From: Auricularia sp. M13
Taxonomy: Eukaryota > Basidiomycota > Agaricomycetes > Auriculariales > Auriculariaceae
Direction of reading: 5' to 3'
DNA length: 64,000 nucleotides
Assembly (NCBI GenBank): GCA_037042915.1
Contig: CM073200.1
Coordinates: forward strand, 3,654,832-3,718,831
Shown here: positions 10,210 to 21,462 of the stretch, piece after piece
Numbering within the stretch: the stretch's first letter is position 1
How the letters are laid out: each line of letters opens with the position of its first letter
Made by a program: the position numbers and the translations under genes
Notes under the pieces: model-generated
Database searches by the model: none
Seen by the model: the letters and a program-made list of their open reading frames with translations, nothing else
What the model was told of the DNA's origin: nothing

Positions 10210-13097
10210 ATGGAGCGCGCCGTACGACGACGACACCCGCTCGCAGAGGGCCTCAGACAGAGTGCCCAGTCGTCCTCGGACACAGAGCACGAATCCCCAT
10301 CGCGGCTGCCGCTCGCCAGAGGCCAGGGCCAGGTGAGCTTAATTTCGGGCACGCGTCCAGCCCCGGCCGCTCACTGTCGCCCGTGATCCCTCTGTGACAG
10401 CACAACCAACCACTGGGTTATGGAGAATCGGCTAAAACCAGCAATATTGTGCTCGGTGTCCTCACGGCGCTCGCGTTCTGCCTGAGATTCTACAAGCTCA
10501 GCCATCCAGACGAAGTCGTGTACGTGTCGTGCACTATTCGCCGTGTCCGGCGCGCGCTCAGAGGTCGCCTGCAGCTTCGACGAGGTCCATTTTGGCAAAT
10601 TCGCAGCCTACTATGTCAAGGTACGCAGCGGTGCTGCCCGCGTCTATCTGGACCAGAACCCCGTGCCGACCGCATTCCTAGCGCGAATACTACTTCGACG
10701 TCCACCCGCCTCTTGCCAAGCTCCTTCTTGCCCTTGCGGCCTGGTTCGTCGGTTTTGACGGAGAGTTTGAGTTCGACACGATCGGAGACTCGTACACGGC
10801 CAACCACGTTCCCTATGTCGGCATCAGGGCCCTCCCCGCCATCCTGGGCAGCCTCACAATCCCCATCGTATACCTCATCATGAAGGAAAGCGGATACCCC
10901 ACCATCGTCGCCGCGCTCTCTGCGGCTATTGTCCTCTTCGGTAAGCTTGCTCTGTATCCGCAATTACACCGAGTTGACACGTCGTCCGGCTAGACAACGC
11001 GCACATCGCCCAGACGCGTCTGATCCTACTGGACGCGCAGCTGATATTCTTTATTGCGCTCTCGATATACAGCTACATTCGTTTCCGCAAGCTCAGATAC
11101 TCGTGCGTTTGATAACGAATGCAGTCCAACCCAAGCTAACTATAACCCAGCGAGTTCACAACGCAATGGTGGTTCTGGCTTATGGCCACTGGTTTCAACC
11201 TTGCGTGCTCACTCGGCTGCAAGATGGTCGGCCTGATGACATTTACTGCCATCGGTATTTGCGTGCTGGTCGACCTTTGGGATATTCTGGATATCCGGAA
11301 GGGTCACAGCATGGTGAGGACCTTGCAAGTGTGCGCTACTGCCTCCTAATACGCACCTACAGCAATATTTCTGGAATCACTTTGCAGCGCGCGCATTTGC
11401 ATTGATTCTATTCCCGTTCATCATCTACCTGTCATTCTTCTGGATCCACTTCGCTATTCTTACGCGGTCGGGCCCGGGCGACACGTTCATGAGCCCTGCA
11501 TTCCAGGAGACCCTGAAGGGCAACGAACTCCTGCTTAATGCTCAAGAAATCAAGTATTACGACACGATCGTCATTAAGCACAAGGAGACCAAGGTGTTCT
11601 TGCACTCTCACCCGGACAGGTATCCCTTGCGGTACGCCGATGGGCGCATCAGTAGTCAAGGTTCGTCCGTACCCTAACCGTCCTTGAAGCCGGGCTTCTA
11701 TTATTGACGCGATTGCACACAGGCCAACAGGTCACCGGCTACACGCACAACGACACCAATAATCACTGGCAGATCATCCCCACGAAGGCACTCCCAGCGA
11801 CTGGCCGTGGTCGTATCGTGCGCCACAACGATGTGATCCAGCTGCTGCACGTCCCAACCCAAACGTTCCTCATGACCCACGACGTCGCGTGCCCACACAT
11901 GCCGACGAACCAGGAGTTCACCACCTGGCCGAAGGACGACACCACGCGTCACAATGACACGCTCTTCATCCTGGACCTTGTCGATGGCGAGGCCAACGAG
12001 GTCTGGAAGACGAAGGCGGGATATTTCTACCTCACGCATGTTCCCACGCGCGTGCATATGTGGACGCACCCGAAGCCGCTCCCGGACTGGGGCTTCAAGC
12101 AGCAGGAGATTAACGGCAACAAGAAGAATCCCGACAAGAGTTTCGTATGGTTTGTGGACCAGATCATCTCTGACGAAAGTGCGCACTTTTTTGCGACTTT
12201 CCTAACAGCAGTAGGCTGACGACTGCCATGATTTAGCGGGCGAAGACCTTCTGAATCGCACGGAGGCCGTCACGGAGAAGCCGGTCAAGCACCTCAACTT
12301 CTTCCGTAAATGGGCAGAGCTGCAGCTCCTCATGCTGCAGCACAACGCCGGCCTGACTGCATCGCATCCGTACGCGAGCAACCCGGTTGCATGGCCGTAC
12401 ATGTTCAGTGGCATCTCGTTCTGGACTCAGAATGACACCAAGATGCAAATCTACTTTATTGGCAACCTCATTGGATGGTGGGCTGCTTCGACGGCCATCT
12501 TCATCTACGTCGGCATGCTTGTTGGCGACCTCATCGGTCGTCGTCGCGGCGAAGAACTCATCCCTGACAGTGCGTCCCCTGCATTTTCCCTCCCAATTGA
12601 CGCCGCTGACGCATTAGCATAGACGTCCGCACTCGCTTGTGGAACTCGGGCGGTCTGTTCGTCGTCGCATGGGCGGCGCATTACTTCCCCTTCTACCTGA
12701 TGAACCGGCAGCTGTTCCTGCACCACTACCTGCCCGCACACCTCTGCTCGGCGCTCGTGGCCGGCGCGGTGTTCAACTTCCTATTCACGGAGCACATCAA
12801 CTACCCGATTTCGATCGCGGGCCCGTCGACACGCCTGCGGCCGCTGCAGCGGACCGACATAGGGCCGCCGGCGGCCATCGCCGCTGCAGTCTTCACGCTC
12901 GCGATGATTGGCATGCTCATCTTCCTCTCGCCGCTGACGTACGGCACGCCAGGCCTCACGGGCGACCAGGTCAACAGGAGGCGCATCCTGAGCAGCTGGA
13001 CGCTGCACTTTGCGGTTCGTCTCTCTTTGTTTGGCAGCTTTTTCACAATGACTGAGTGTTTGTGTAGGGCAAAAAGACGCACGACGTGGTGGCGTGA
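10210..13097 (+). CDS. PMT4: Dolichyl-phosphate-mannose:protein O-mannosyltransferase, PMT4 class
   Basis: Integral ER membrane enzyme that transfers mannose from dolichol-P-mannose to Ser/Thr of secretory and membrane proteins. Class assignment rests on family blocks: VVFDEVHFGKFAAYYVKREY and FDVHPPLAK (catalytic Asp-Glu loop), HSHPDRYPLRYADGRISSQG and QQVTGYTHNDTNNHWQI (first MIR block), and DWGFQQQEINGNKK-like DWGFKQQEINGNKK. These match PMT4 rather than PMT1 or PMT2. Many hydrophobic segments flank three MIR motifs, and the C-terminal half has FLHHYLPAHL. Exon 1 starts at 10210 and encodes MERAVRRRHPLAEG; intron 10333-10400 follows. The last intron joins TLHFA to GKKTHDVVA, stop 13095-13097. 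No frame breaks. PMT4 is known to act mainly on membrane-anchored proteins, as a homodimer. Confidence 0.94.
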
Positions 13098-13211
13098 GGC
13101 GACGAAAGAGAAGGGGGAGAGAGACAGACAGACAGAGAGGGCATTAGAACGTGTATAAAATTATCGTTGCTGAATACATATATACAACAACGCGATAGCT
13201 CCGCTGGACGT

Positions 13212-14001
13212 CTAGGAGCGCGCAAAGAGTCGGACGCCGCCGCCTTCTGCACCGTCTATTGTCTGTGCTCGGCCAGATTTGATCAGCGCGGCGATGGCGC
13301 GCCGTAACAGAGGTGTCGGGATGCCCGAGAGGTCTGAAGGTAATTCGGGCTCTTGAATTTCGTAGTACGTCAGTATCGTGTTGAGCTGGCCTGTATTGGA
13401 AGCCTGTGGGATGCGAAGATGAGGGTTCCGTATGTGGGAGAGCAGTTGGTGGCGCGTACCCATTCGAATAGCGTTTCTGCCCATTCGTCGATCGTCCGCC
13501 AGAGGAGCAGCACAACGCGCGTCTGCTTTGGGGGCTCCCAGGTCGCCTTTCCCTGCGCGACCATGGTGGCGAGCATGGATTCAAGATGGGATGCCTGCAG
13601 CGTCCCTGGGGCAGCAGCGGGGTGAGATGCGCGCGCGATGGCGATGGCGAGCTAAGCACTTACGCCCGATTTCCGGATTTGTGAAGATGTCGGCCCACGG
13701 GCCCGTCTTGAGCTCGGCGTCCTCGACGCGCAGGGTGAAGAGGCGGGCGTGGCGCGCGTAGGAGAGGATGAGGCGCGTCCAGGTCGCGGTCTGGGTTGCC
13801 TGCGTCGTCGGGTTCGGCTGCTGGCTGGGCCGCGCTGTCGTCTATGCGCAGGTGCGACGCGGCAGCGGGCTCACGCACGTGAAGAACGGATGCAGCGAGT
13901 GGATCGACGGCAGCGTGAAGCCTGCCGGGCGTCAGCGTTGCTTTCGACGAGGACGGCGACGGCGGCGCACCCGAGGGCAGCGTCCGTTGGCGGAGCACCA
14001 T
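13212..14001 (-). CDS. VPS25: ESCRT-II subunit Vps25
   Basis: Two winged-helix domains that link ESCRT-II to ESCRT-III during sorting of ubiquitinated cargo into multivesicular bodies. Spliced start reads MVLRQRTLPSGFTLPSIHSL then HPFFTQQPNPTTQ, matching the family PPF box (PFFTLQPN). The middle has TWTRLILSYARHARLF, TNPEIGRN and LATMVAQGKATWEPPKQTR. The C-terminal helix has RTIDEWAETLFEWVRATGQ and LTYYEIQEPELPSDLSGIP, then LLRRAIAALIKSGRAQ. Four short introns; the first begins after 31 coding bases. The initiator (CAT at 13999-14001) overlaps an ATG on the opposite strand belonging to the F-box frame. Length of about 200 residues is normal for fungal Vps25. Confidence 0.9.
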
Positions 14002-14074
14002 GACGGGACAGGGCGAAGCGGCTCCGGACCCTGATCGGGATTCATTAAGTGACTTAGGCTTCGACGCAACGGTC

Positions 14075-15635
14075 ATGAGCACCGCGACGTCCGAGCTCGA
14101 CGCCTTCCGCGAGCAATGGCTCGCAGAGGTCCGCCAGCGCACGCAGGCACTGACGCTGGCGCCCGTCTCCGAGGACGCAGCCGCCTCGACCAGCAGCGGC
14201 GGCAGCAGCGTGCCACCGCTTGGCCCGCGTCTGCAGAGCGCGCTCGACTACTACCGGCTCGCGGTGGACTATGAGCAGCGCAGCGAGCTGGACCACGCGC
14301 TCGCGCTGTACCGCAAGGCGTTCCGCCTCGACCCCACGTCGACAAGCTGTACCATAAGGAGGTCGAGCGCGCGGAGCGCGTTGCACACCAAGTCCAGGAA
14401 GCTGCCGTCGCCGAGCCCGCTGTCGAGGAGGCCACGCTTAGGACGCCCGTGGAGACCATTGTCAAGCAGCTGCAGGCCTATCCGCCCGAGGAGCTGGTGT
14501 TCGCGCCCGAGGACGAGACGCGGCGCGGTGGAGTGCCGATAGCGCGCATGCCGGACGAGCTGCTCGTGCATGTGCTCGTGCAGCTCGCGACACAGGGAGA
14601 CGTGCGCGGCGTAGAGCGTATGGCGCTTGTCAACCGCAAGCTGAGGCTTCTCACCCTCGACTCGACGATATGGAGGTGCGTCTGCTATTCTGTGCAGTAG
14701 CCGGTAATGCTGACTCACAGGCCTTGGTTCCTAGGACTTTGGTGAAGCTCGTATATGTCCCACCGCAGGTTCCAGACGAAAAGGCCTCGCTCGAACTCAT
14801 GAAGCGATACAAGCTGGATTACCGGCGGCTGTGGATTGAGAGTCCCAGGGTGCGGTTGGACGGCGTCTACATCTCGGTTTGCCACTACATGTTCGACTGC
14901 TTGTCGGTCTCGCTCCCACGCAATCGTTGACTCGTTTTTAGGAGACATGGTCACAGCGAGAACCCGTGGCACCATGTGAGCTCATGCGAAACCATAGCAG
15001 ACGAGCGGACACTAACGGACGTTGCAGCCTCAGCACCTCATAACGTACCACCGCTACCTGTGCGTGACCCTGTTCTGCTGATTTCGAGTCATTCACGAGT
15101 GTCCCCAGACGGTTCTTCCCTGACGGGACGATGCTCATGCTGTTGTCCAACGGGGACAGTCCTCCGAGAGAGATAGTATACACCCTGAAGCCATCGCTCC
15201 GCGTAGAAGTACGTTGCTGCCAGTGGCCAGCACAAGCACGCTACTCACATGCTCGTGCAGGGCCTTATGCTCGGCAAATGGCGCCTCAACGGAGCTGTCA
15301 TCAATGTGCACGACCTGACTCCTGTCGTGGGCAAGCAGACCAACTACAGCTTCATAATGACGCTTGTGCTCAAGTCGCGGCCGATAGGACGGTGCGTGTG
15401 GCAGGCCATCATCTTCAACATGGTTGGCTCACTCACAAGGAAATAGCTGGGCCAAGCTGGACTTTGTCGAGTACAGCTCGGTGAGCATCGAGACGGGTGA
15501 CATCGACCCCTTGCCGATGAGAAACGAGCGGCCGTTCCATTTTTCAAGGTTAGGTCGTACGGTCTTGGACTTCAGATGCCCGACGACGAGGAGACGCAAG
15601 TGGTGGGCGGCGTAGCTGGCCTGAAGCTGTCATAG
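14075..15635 (+). CDS. FBXO9/Pof7-type F-box protein (SCF substrate receptor)
   Basis: Adaptor that docks on Skp1 through an F-box to form an SCF ubiquitin ligase. Start chosen at 14075 (MSTATSELDAFREQWLAEVR), where family similarity begins; an in-frame ATG at 14000 overlaps the VPS25 start. Seen in order: a TPR-like helix pair (SALDYYRLAVDYEQRSELDH, ALALYRKAFRLDP), the F-box (ARMPDELLVHVLVQL then ALVNRKLRLLTLDSTIWR), and the FBXO9 C-terminal domain (DYRRLWIESPRVRLDGVYIS, RFFPDGTMLMLLSNG, GKWRLNGAVI). Two frame breaks: C run 14332-14335 (RLDP to VDKLYHKEVE) and GG at 15548-15549 (FHFSR to VRSYG). Both restore with one added base. The substrate is unknown. Confidence 0.87.
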
Positions 15636-15729
15636 AGACGATGGCGCCATAGAGAGAGAGATTATTGAATGATCAGTTATGTGCTCAAGAGAGAAACAAG
15701 TTTATTGTTGGTTGGATCATTGCGGGAGT

Positions 15730-16035
15730 CTAGGCAGTCTCTGCAGCAGCAGCCTCGGCGCGCTGCTTCTCGAGCTTGAGGTAGAATTCTTCGCGTTTGC
15801 GCACTGCGGCGGTCAGTGAGCAGACATGCGCGCAAGGCTATGTAGGCCAGTCGCGCACCAAGCGGGAGGTGCATGCCATACCTGGGGGGCTCGGTCAGTA
15901 TGGGCGTTTTATGGAGCGCGCTCTCGACCGTGCGCACCAGAAGGAATAGCCGCCGGCGAGGCCGAGGCCGAGGGCAATGGAGACATCGCGGACGGCCTTC
16001 TTGCGGAGCATGCCAGTAATCGGCGGGACGGCCAT
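15730..16035 (-). CDS. COX9: Cytochrome c oxidase subunit 7A / Cox9
   Basis: Small single-pass subunit of mitochondrial complex IV. The spliced protein is about 60 residues: it begins MAVPPITGMLRKKAVRDVS, crosses the membrane with IALGLGLAGGYSFW, and continues YGMHLPLVRKREEFY, with an Ala-rich acidic end. PITG near the start, the GG in the membrane helix and the REEFY segment are the signature of fungal Cox9 (yeast reads PITGTIKRR and KREKFYAEL). Two introns, each after a few residues (FW/YGMHLPL/VRKREEFY), make it too short for simple ORF searches. It is divergent from the PP2A gene with about 260 bp between starts. Confidence 0.92.
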
Positions 16036-16295
16036 GGCGGGCGACGAGGACGGGCTGGCGGCGGTGTGCAGTGGGCGGGTGGAAGAGAGTTGTTTGTTTG
16101 CGCGCCGGAGGCAATACCCACTCAGCTCACACGCCCCCGCCGCGCGCACCCAGAGTGAGTCCCCTGTCCGTCCGCGGCGCCCAGCGCTGACCGTCGCCGG
16201 ACACTGCTCATCACCGTCCCCGGCAGCCAGCAGCACACGCGCCAGCCAGCCCCAGCGTGCCTATCGCCAGCCATCCCGCGCCAGCGCCGCCTATC

Positions 16296-18072
16296 ATGGA
16301 CCCCACCGACGCGTCCAGCTCCGGACAGTGGCGCTTTGCGCAGTGCTTGGCGACAAGGGCGAGGTCGAGGACATCACTGAGGGTGCGCCGCCGCCGCGCG
16401 AGACGGCCCCCGCGCCGCTGACCACGCCGCCCCAGCCGACATCATCTCCACCGTCGAGTTCGACCACACCGGCGACTATCTCGCCACCGGCGACAAGGGC
16501 GGCAGAGTCGTGCTCTTCGAGCGCAACGAGTCGGTGCGTCACGCCGCCCGCCCCGCCCCGCTGCCGCTGACCCGCCTCCCGCCCCGCCGCAGAAGAAGGG
16601 CTGCGAGTACAAGTTCTACACCGAGTTCCAGTCGCACGAGCCCGAGTTCGACTACCTCAAGTCGCTCGAGATCGAGGAAAAGATCAACAAGATAAAGTGG
16701 TGTCGGCGGCAGAACGCAGCGCACTTCCTGCTCTCCACCAACGGTTCGTATTCCTATCGTCGCACAAGACTGGCCATCTGACATCCATTCCAATGTGCAT
16801 GCAGACAAGACGATCAAGCTCTGGAAGGTCCACGAAAAGAGCCTCAAGGTCGTCGCAGAGTCCAACCTCCACGACGGCCAGCGGCCAGTGCCGCCACCGA
16901 GCGTGCGCAACAATCTCTGTCTGCCCCGTCTGCTCGCACAGGACCATATAATTGCCGCCGTCCCCCGCAAGGTGTACTCCAACGCACACGCCTACCATAT
17001 CAACTCCATCTCGATCAACTCGGATTGCGAGACCTACATCTCTGCAGACGACCTTCGCGTTAACCTCTGGAACCTCAACATCTCCGATCAGAGCTTCAGT
17101 AAGTGTGCTACCCTGCACGCCGTTCCGTCATTGTGCTCACGCCGCTCAGACATTGTGGACATCAAGCCCGTCAACATGGAAGAGCTGACGGAAGTCATCA
17201 CCGCCGCCGAATTCCACCCCCAGCAATGCAACCTGTTCATGTACTCGAGCTCAAAAGGGACCATCAAGCTCGCCGACATGCGCGACTCGGCACTGTGCGA
17301 CCGGCACGCGAAATGTGCGTCGCGGTTGCGTCGTGGCATCATACTGCATCCGCGCCACGCCCGAATCGGCATGGTATACTCACCCTCCCTTGTGCAGTGT
17401 TCGAGGAAGAGGAGGACCCGACGAACCGCTCGTTTTTCTCTGAGATCATTTCGTCCATATCCGATGTCAAATTCAGCCAGGATGGACGGTACATCCTTTC
17501 GCGCGACTACCTGACGCTCAAGATCTGGGACGTCAACATGGACACACGCCCGGTCAAGACGATCAACATTCACGACCACCTACGCGGCAAGCTCTGCGAC
17601 CTGTACGAGAACGACTGCATCTTCGACAAGTTCGAGTGCGGATGGAGCGGCAATGGCTCGTGAGCACGCGTTTCTGCCGCCATGCCCGATATGGCCCTGC
17701 ACGGAGGCTTACATACGTGATGACAGGCACGTCTTGACGGGATCGTATCACAACTACTTCAAGATCTATGACGTCGAGACGACCCAAGACATTGTCCTGC
17801 AGGCAGACAAGTCGGCGTTTCAAGGCGAAGAAGATCGGACAGGCCAAAGGTGGCCCGGGTGCGAAGGGCAACGGCATTCTCAAGAACGGCAACAAGGAGG
17901 GCATGAACCTCGAGGCCGTCGACTTCAACAAGAAGATATTACACGCGAGCTGGCACCCTAGAGAAAACACCATTGCTGTGCGTCGTCTGCGCCCCCTCTG
18001 CTGATTCAGCTGCTGACTACCCATGCTTAGATCGCCGCAACGAACAACTTGTTCTTGTTCTCCGCGTCCTGA
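16296..18072 (+). CDS. CDC55: Protein phosphatase 2A regulatory subunit B (PR55/Cdc55)
   Basis: Seven-bladed WD40 subunit that directs PP2A to substrates in mitosis and cytokinesis. Clear family blocks: [106 protein letters not shown] and [20 protein letters not shown]. The C-terminus is HPRENTIA joined to [13 protein letters not shown]. Two frame breaks: near 16346-16347 (QC to [11 protein letters not shown]; a T missing) and at the T run 17818-17820 (DKSAF to KAKKIG; a T extra). The opposite directions argue for homopolymer miscalls. At least six short introns. Confidence 0.92.
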
Positions 18073-18422
18073 TGCTCTGATGTTGTCTGTCCGTTTCTTT
18101 TCCTCTGTCCTCCGTGTGCAGCCGGGCCGCGTGGTGTTGGCGGCGGGCACGCGTGTGTGGCATGGCGAGATAGAGCCTGCGAGTTTCCCCCTCCTCGGTT
18201 CGTATCGACATTTGGACTGTTGAAAGTTTCACTTTTGCGCTGTGGTCCATGTATTTTCTTCATTCCGCGAAGTCGAATCAAATAATGAATCAAGCAGAAC
18301 TACATAGTACTCTACGTGCGCGCTGGCGGTGCGGTGTGGCGCACGCGGCTAGCTCCGCAGGGCTTCTGTTTGGCACCGACGGAGTCTCAATTCGGTGCAG
18401 CGACCCTTTGTCATTGACCACG

Positions 18423-19730
18423 ATGTCTGCAGACGCAGCCCTCCTCCGCGAGATCGAGCAACTCAAAGGTACGCGAGTGCCGGCCGTGGTTCTCGTCTGT
18501 GCTCACTATCGCGACTGTAGCCGCGATCAACATGCAGAAACACAAGCCTCAGCCTACATTCCCCCCTCGGCGACACCACGCGTCCCCATACGTCTACCAC
18601 AACCCCAGGGTATCCCAGAACAAGACTCTCGTACTAGGTGGAACCGCATACGAGGCGAACAACCGCAAGCTCACTCGCAAAGCTGGTCAGCCGACTCGCC
18701 AAAGGATCCCCCTATTATCTGCTGATTCGAGATCCGGTGTTGGTCGCAAAGCTCCTGGAGCAGCGACAGCGAGTGGTGGCGCGTCGTCTTCCTCTGTTGC
18801 TAACCCTGCAGCGCCCGCTAGATTCACCCCGACCACCTTTTCGAGACCCCGGCCGGGGTACATGGGCAAATCGGCGCAACAGAAGCCCATCCCCCGTCTT
18901 GGCCCCAAAATGCGGTTCAGCAAGAACAAAGTCTTGGATAACACTGGTTCTGGCTCTCGGTGCGTGTCGGTTTCGGCTGACCTCCCATTGTTGCGCTGAC
19001 TCGGCGACCAAGGGCGGCTCGCCGTCCTCGGAAGCAATGCCGCCACTTTTCTCTTACAGGTGCGTGCCGTCGACGGCTGGTGCAAGGTGAGGTGACCGTC
19101 TACCCAGGCGTATGCGCACACGCTCGGACGTGCCCCTACGAGCACGATCCCAATAAGGTCGCCATCTGCCCTCGCTTCCTCCAGCGCGAGTGCCCATTGG
19201 ATGCTTCGACATGTCCACTATCTCACGACCCGACCCCGGAACGTGTACCGCTTTGCGTACACTTTGCCAACAACGGCCGCTGCAAGAACGGATCGTCCTG
19301 CCTGTACCCGCACTTCAAGGTCGGACCGCGCGAGGGCGTGTGCCGCGACTTTGCTGTCTTGGGGTACTGTGAAAAGGGCATCGACTGCGACAAACAACAC
19401 ATCCGCGAGTGTCCAGATTTTGCAGAGTCTGGGCGCTGCGCAAACCGACAGTGCAAGCTCCCTCATGTTATCCGCGCCAACAGGACTCGGCAGGTGGCTC
19501 CTTCCTCCTCGTCTGATTCTAAGGCTTCTGCTGCTCTCTCTGGCATCCCTGGCGCTTTTGTGGACACCGAACCGGCTGCCATTGTGCTCACTGCTTCGGG
19601 TGAAGAGGAGTTTATTCCTTTGACCTTCCATGAGAGCAGTGATGATGAGGAGGATGCAGCGAGTGACGGTGATGATGATGACTCGGACGACAGCGGCGGT
19701 GGTGACACCATGGCTGTCGACGAGTCTTGA
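18423..19730 (+). CDS. CCCH zinc-finger protein, ZC3H3/Red5-like
   Basis: Nuclear RNA-binding protein family tied to polyadenylation and exosome-mediated RNA decay (human ZC3H3, fission yeast Red5). The N-terminus starts MSADAALLREIEQLK. A basic, low-complexity region with RKAPGAATASGG, GYMGKSAQQKPIPRLGPK and FSKNKVLDN follows. Then come tandem CCCH fingers: CAHARTCPYEHDP, CPRFLQRECPLDASTCPLSH, CVHFANNGRCKNGSSCLYPH, CRDFAVLGYCEKGIDCDKQH and CPDFAESGRCANRQCKLPH, followed by VIRANR. The tail is Ser/Asp/Glu-rich (ESSDDEEDAASDGDDDDSDD). The exon carrying the first Cys of finger one (about 19062-19107) does not join cleanly: the frame is off by one, from an error or an unusual splice. Function by homology only. 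Confidence 0.8.
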
Positions 19731-20290
19731 CTCCTTTAGACTTTTCCCGCTTGTATATAGATCCTTGATTCTCGTTGTGCGAATGCGATACTTTTGAATG
19801 CGTTACAAGACTCAGCCTCGCGACGCTTCGGCACAATGAGGGGAAGGCTGAAAATACGATGATTAGACAGCGTTGGAGACACTTATTCAAGCGTGGCGGC
19901 GGTGGGAAATACTATCGTCTCGGGCGCGTAGAGCAGAGGTAGAGACTTGGTCAACTGAGCTATCAGATACGTCGAGGACACCACTGCGGACAGTATTTAT
20001 CTTTTCTGCAGCTTGAGACACCGGAGACGGACGGACCTACGATAGATCCTTGACCAGCTGGGTCAGTTGTGTATATGTGAGAGCGGAATAGAGCAGACTA
20101 AGAACACAAACCAGAATTCCTAATGTTCGTTTGGTTAATATAAGCGTTATGTTTTAGTTGTGATTGCGTGAAGGCAACAATGAAGCGACACGCGGATGAT
20201 ACGCTGGCATAGAGCATGATGTATAGCGGGCGAGCATGGTTGGCGGCGGCGGCAGAACAAAGAACAGCACAGCGTAAAGTATAAGTGTAT
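19731..20290. other. Convergent intergenic region
   Basis: About 560 bp between the ZC3H3-like stop and the RPL43 stop, expected to hold two 3' UTRs. A minus-strand D-arm-like word (GATAGCTCAGTTGA) occurs near 19956-19969, but no tRNA fold follows. No coding sequence seen. Confidence 0.5.
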
Positions 20291-20802
20291 CTATGCCTCG
20301 GTAACCTCGCGCAGACGGCGGATCGTGCTGTGGCGGTCATCAGGACTGATGCTTTGGGACGAGGAAAGTGGGTGCGACGAACCTGCGAACGGTCGCCGCT
20401 GCGGTCGTCGAGACAGTCCATGCACCTCCTGCAATGACCTTCCTGCAGTGGCGGCACTTCCAGATGCCGACCGCCGTGCGCTTTACGGAGTCCTGGCACA
20501 CACGCGCGAAATATGAGCGCCGCGATTCAAACGAGGGTGGCCCAGAGCACAAACCTTGCCGCAGAACGTGCAGGTGTAGCGCGCGTGTTGCGTGACCTCC
20601 ATTTTCTTCACCTGCTTGCGCAGGGAGGCACCGTAACGCTAAGGATCGCGCATCAGCATCGCGCGCGCCGGCCGCTGCGAGCAATTGGGGCTTACTGTGC
20701 CGTACTTGCCGGTGACGCCAACCTTGCGCGTGCGCTTCGTCTACGAGAGGACATCGTTAATGGGCGCTGGGAACGGCCGGCGCGGCGGCGGCGGCGTACC
20801 AT
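20291..20802 (-). CDS. RPL43: 60S ribosomal protein L43 (eL43, L37a family)
   Basis: Structural protein of the large cytosolic ribosomal subunit with a Cys4 zinc ribbon. The spliced product is about 92 residues: [39 protein letters not shown], then [38 protein letters not shown] and the end RRLREVTEA. The four zinc Cys are in TCTFC and WKCRHC. The ATG at 20800-20802 is directly followed by an intron (GTACGCC...), so the first coding exon is only the initiator codon. Three further introns make this a heavily interrupted short gene, as is usual for fungal ribosomal protein genes. It is identified with near certainty. Confidence 0.95.
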
Positions 20803-21462
20803 TTTCTTGAGGAGGGTTTGTTGATGGAAGGGACAAGGTTTGCGGTAAACGCCGGAAATAATAGTTCCTCCTCCCGATCCATCCTCGACGGACTGATCAG
20901 CTTTCGACCGCCTCAGTGAACGGCTAGGTTTCATTCAATAGCAGGATGTTAATAAATACTAGGGCGCAGCGAAACAAGAATATGACTGAGGAAGGGACTG
21001 GACGAAGTGACTCGGCCAGGTCCGTTTTCACCCAAAGGAGTACCCTGTGTAACAGCGGCCGCCAGCAATCTCAGAGAAATATCTTAATTACTCCTCTTTT
21101 CCCATATTTAAGTATTTGTCTTTTCTGAGGCGGTTTTCTAGTGAACTTTTGCGAGCTCACGATCGTGGACATCTGGACTTGTCCTCCAGCTGTCCCCGAG
21201 ACTGATCAACTAATCCGACTGCCACAACATACTCGGGCTCTTGTAAATTTTGTGCAGAGGCTGGACCTGATGAACCCCGCGCGGCAACGTTGGCCTGGAC
21301 TTCGGTACGCGGAGGATTCAGTCAGGCGACAGGACTGTCAGGGCTGAGTGGTCATGGGCAGGAATGGGGCGCGGCAAAAGTCTTCGCGTGTTTCATGGCA
21401 GTAACTACAGGCGATCGATATCAGGCAGCGATCCTTGACGATACTCGGCAGGCCGAGCGTCT
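20803..21462. other. Intergenic region between RPL43 and the Kre9-like gene
   Basis: About 660 bp holding the RPL43 promoter and the 3' end of the Kre9-like gene. Short open frames on both strands are unrelated to known families, and no fourth copy of the Kre9-like domain was found here. Confidence 0.45.

Noticed and set aside
19087-19107. A 21-nt ultra-short intron in the ZC3H3-like gene (GTGAGG...CCCAG)
   Set aside because: Removing it improves the first CCCH finger spacing, but the upstream exon phase still does not fit. A base error explains the region as well, and 21 nt is far below local intron size.
19900-19975. Possible minus-strand tRNA (D-arm-like GATAGCTCAGTTGA)
   Set aside because: No pairing acceptor stem, no anticodon stem at the right distance and no T-loop GTTCRA; only a chance D-arm word.
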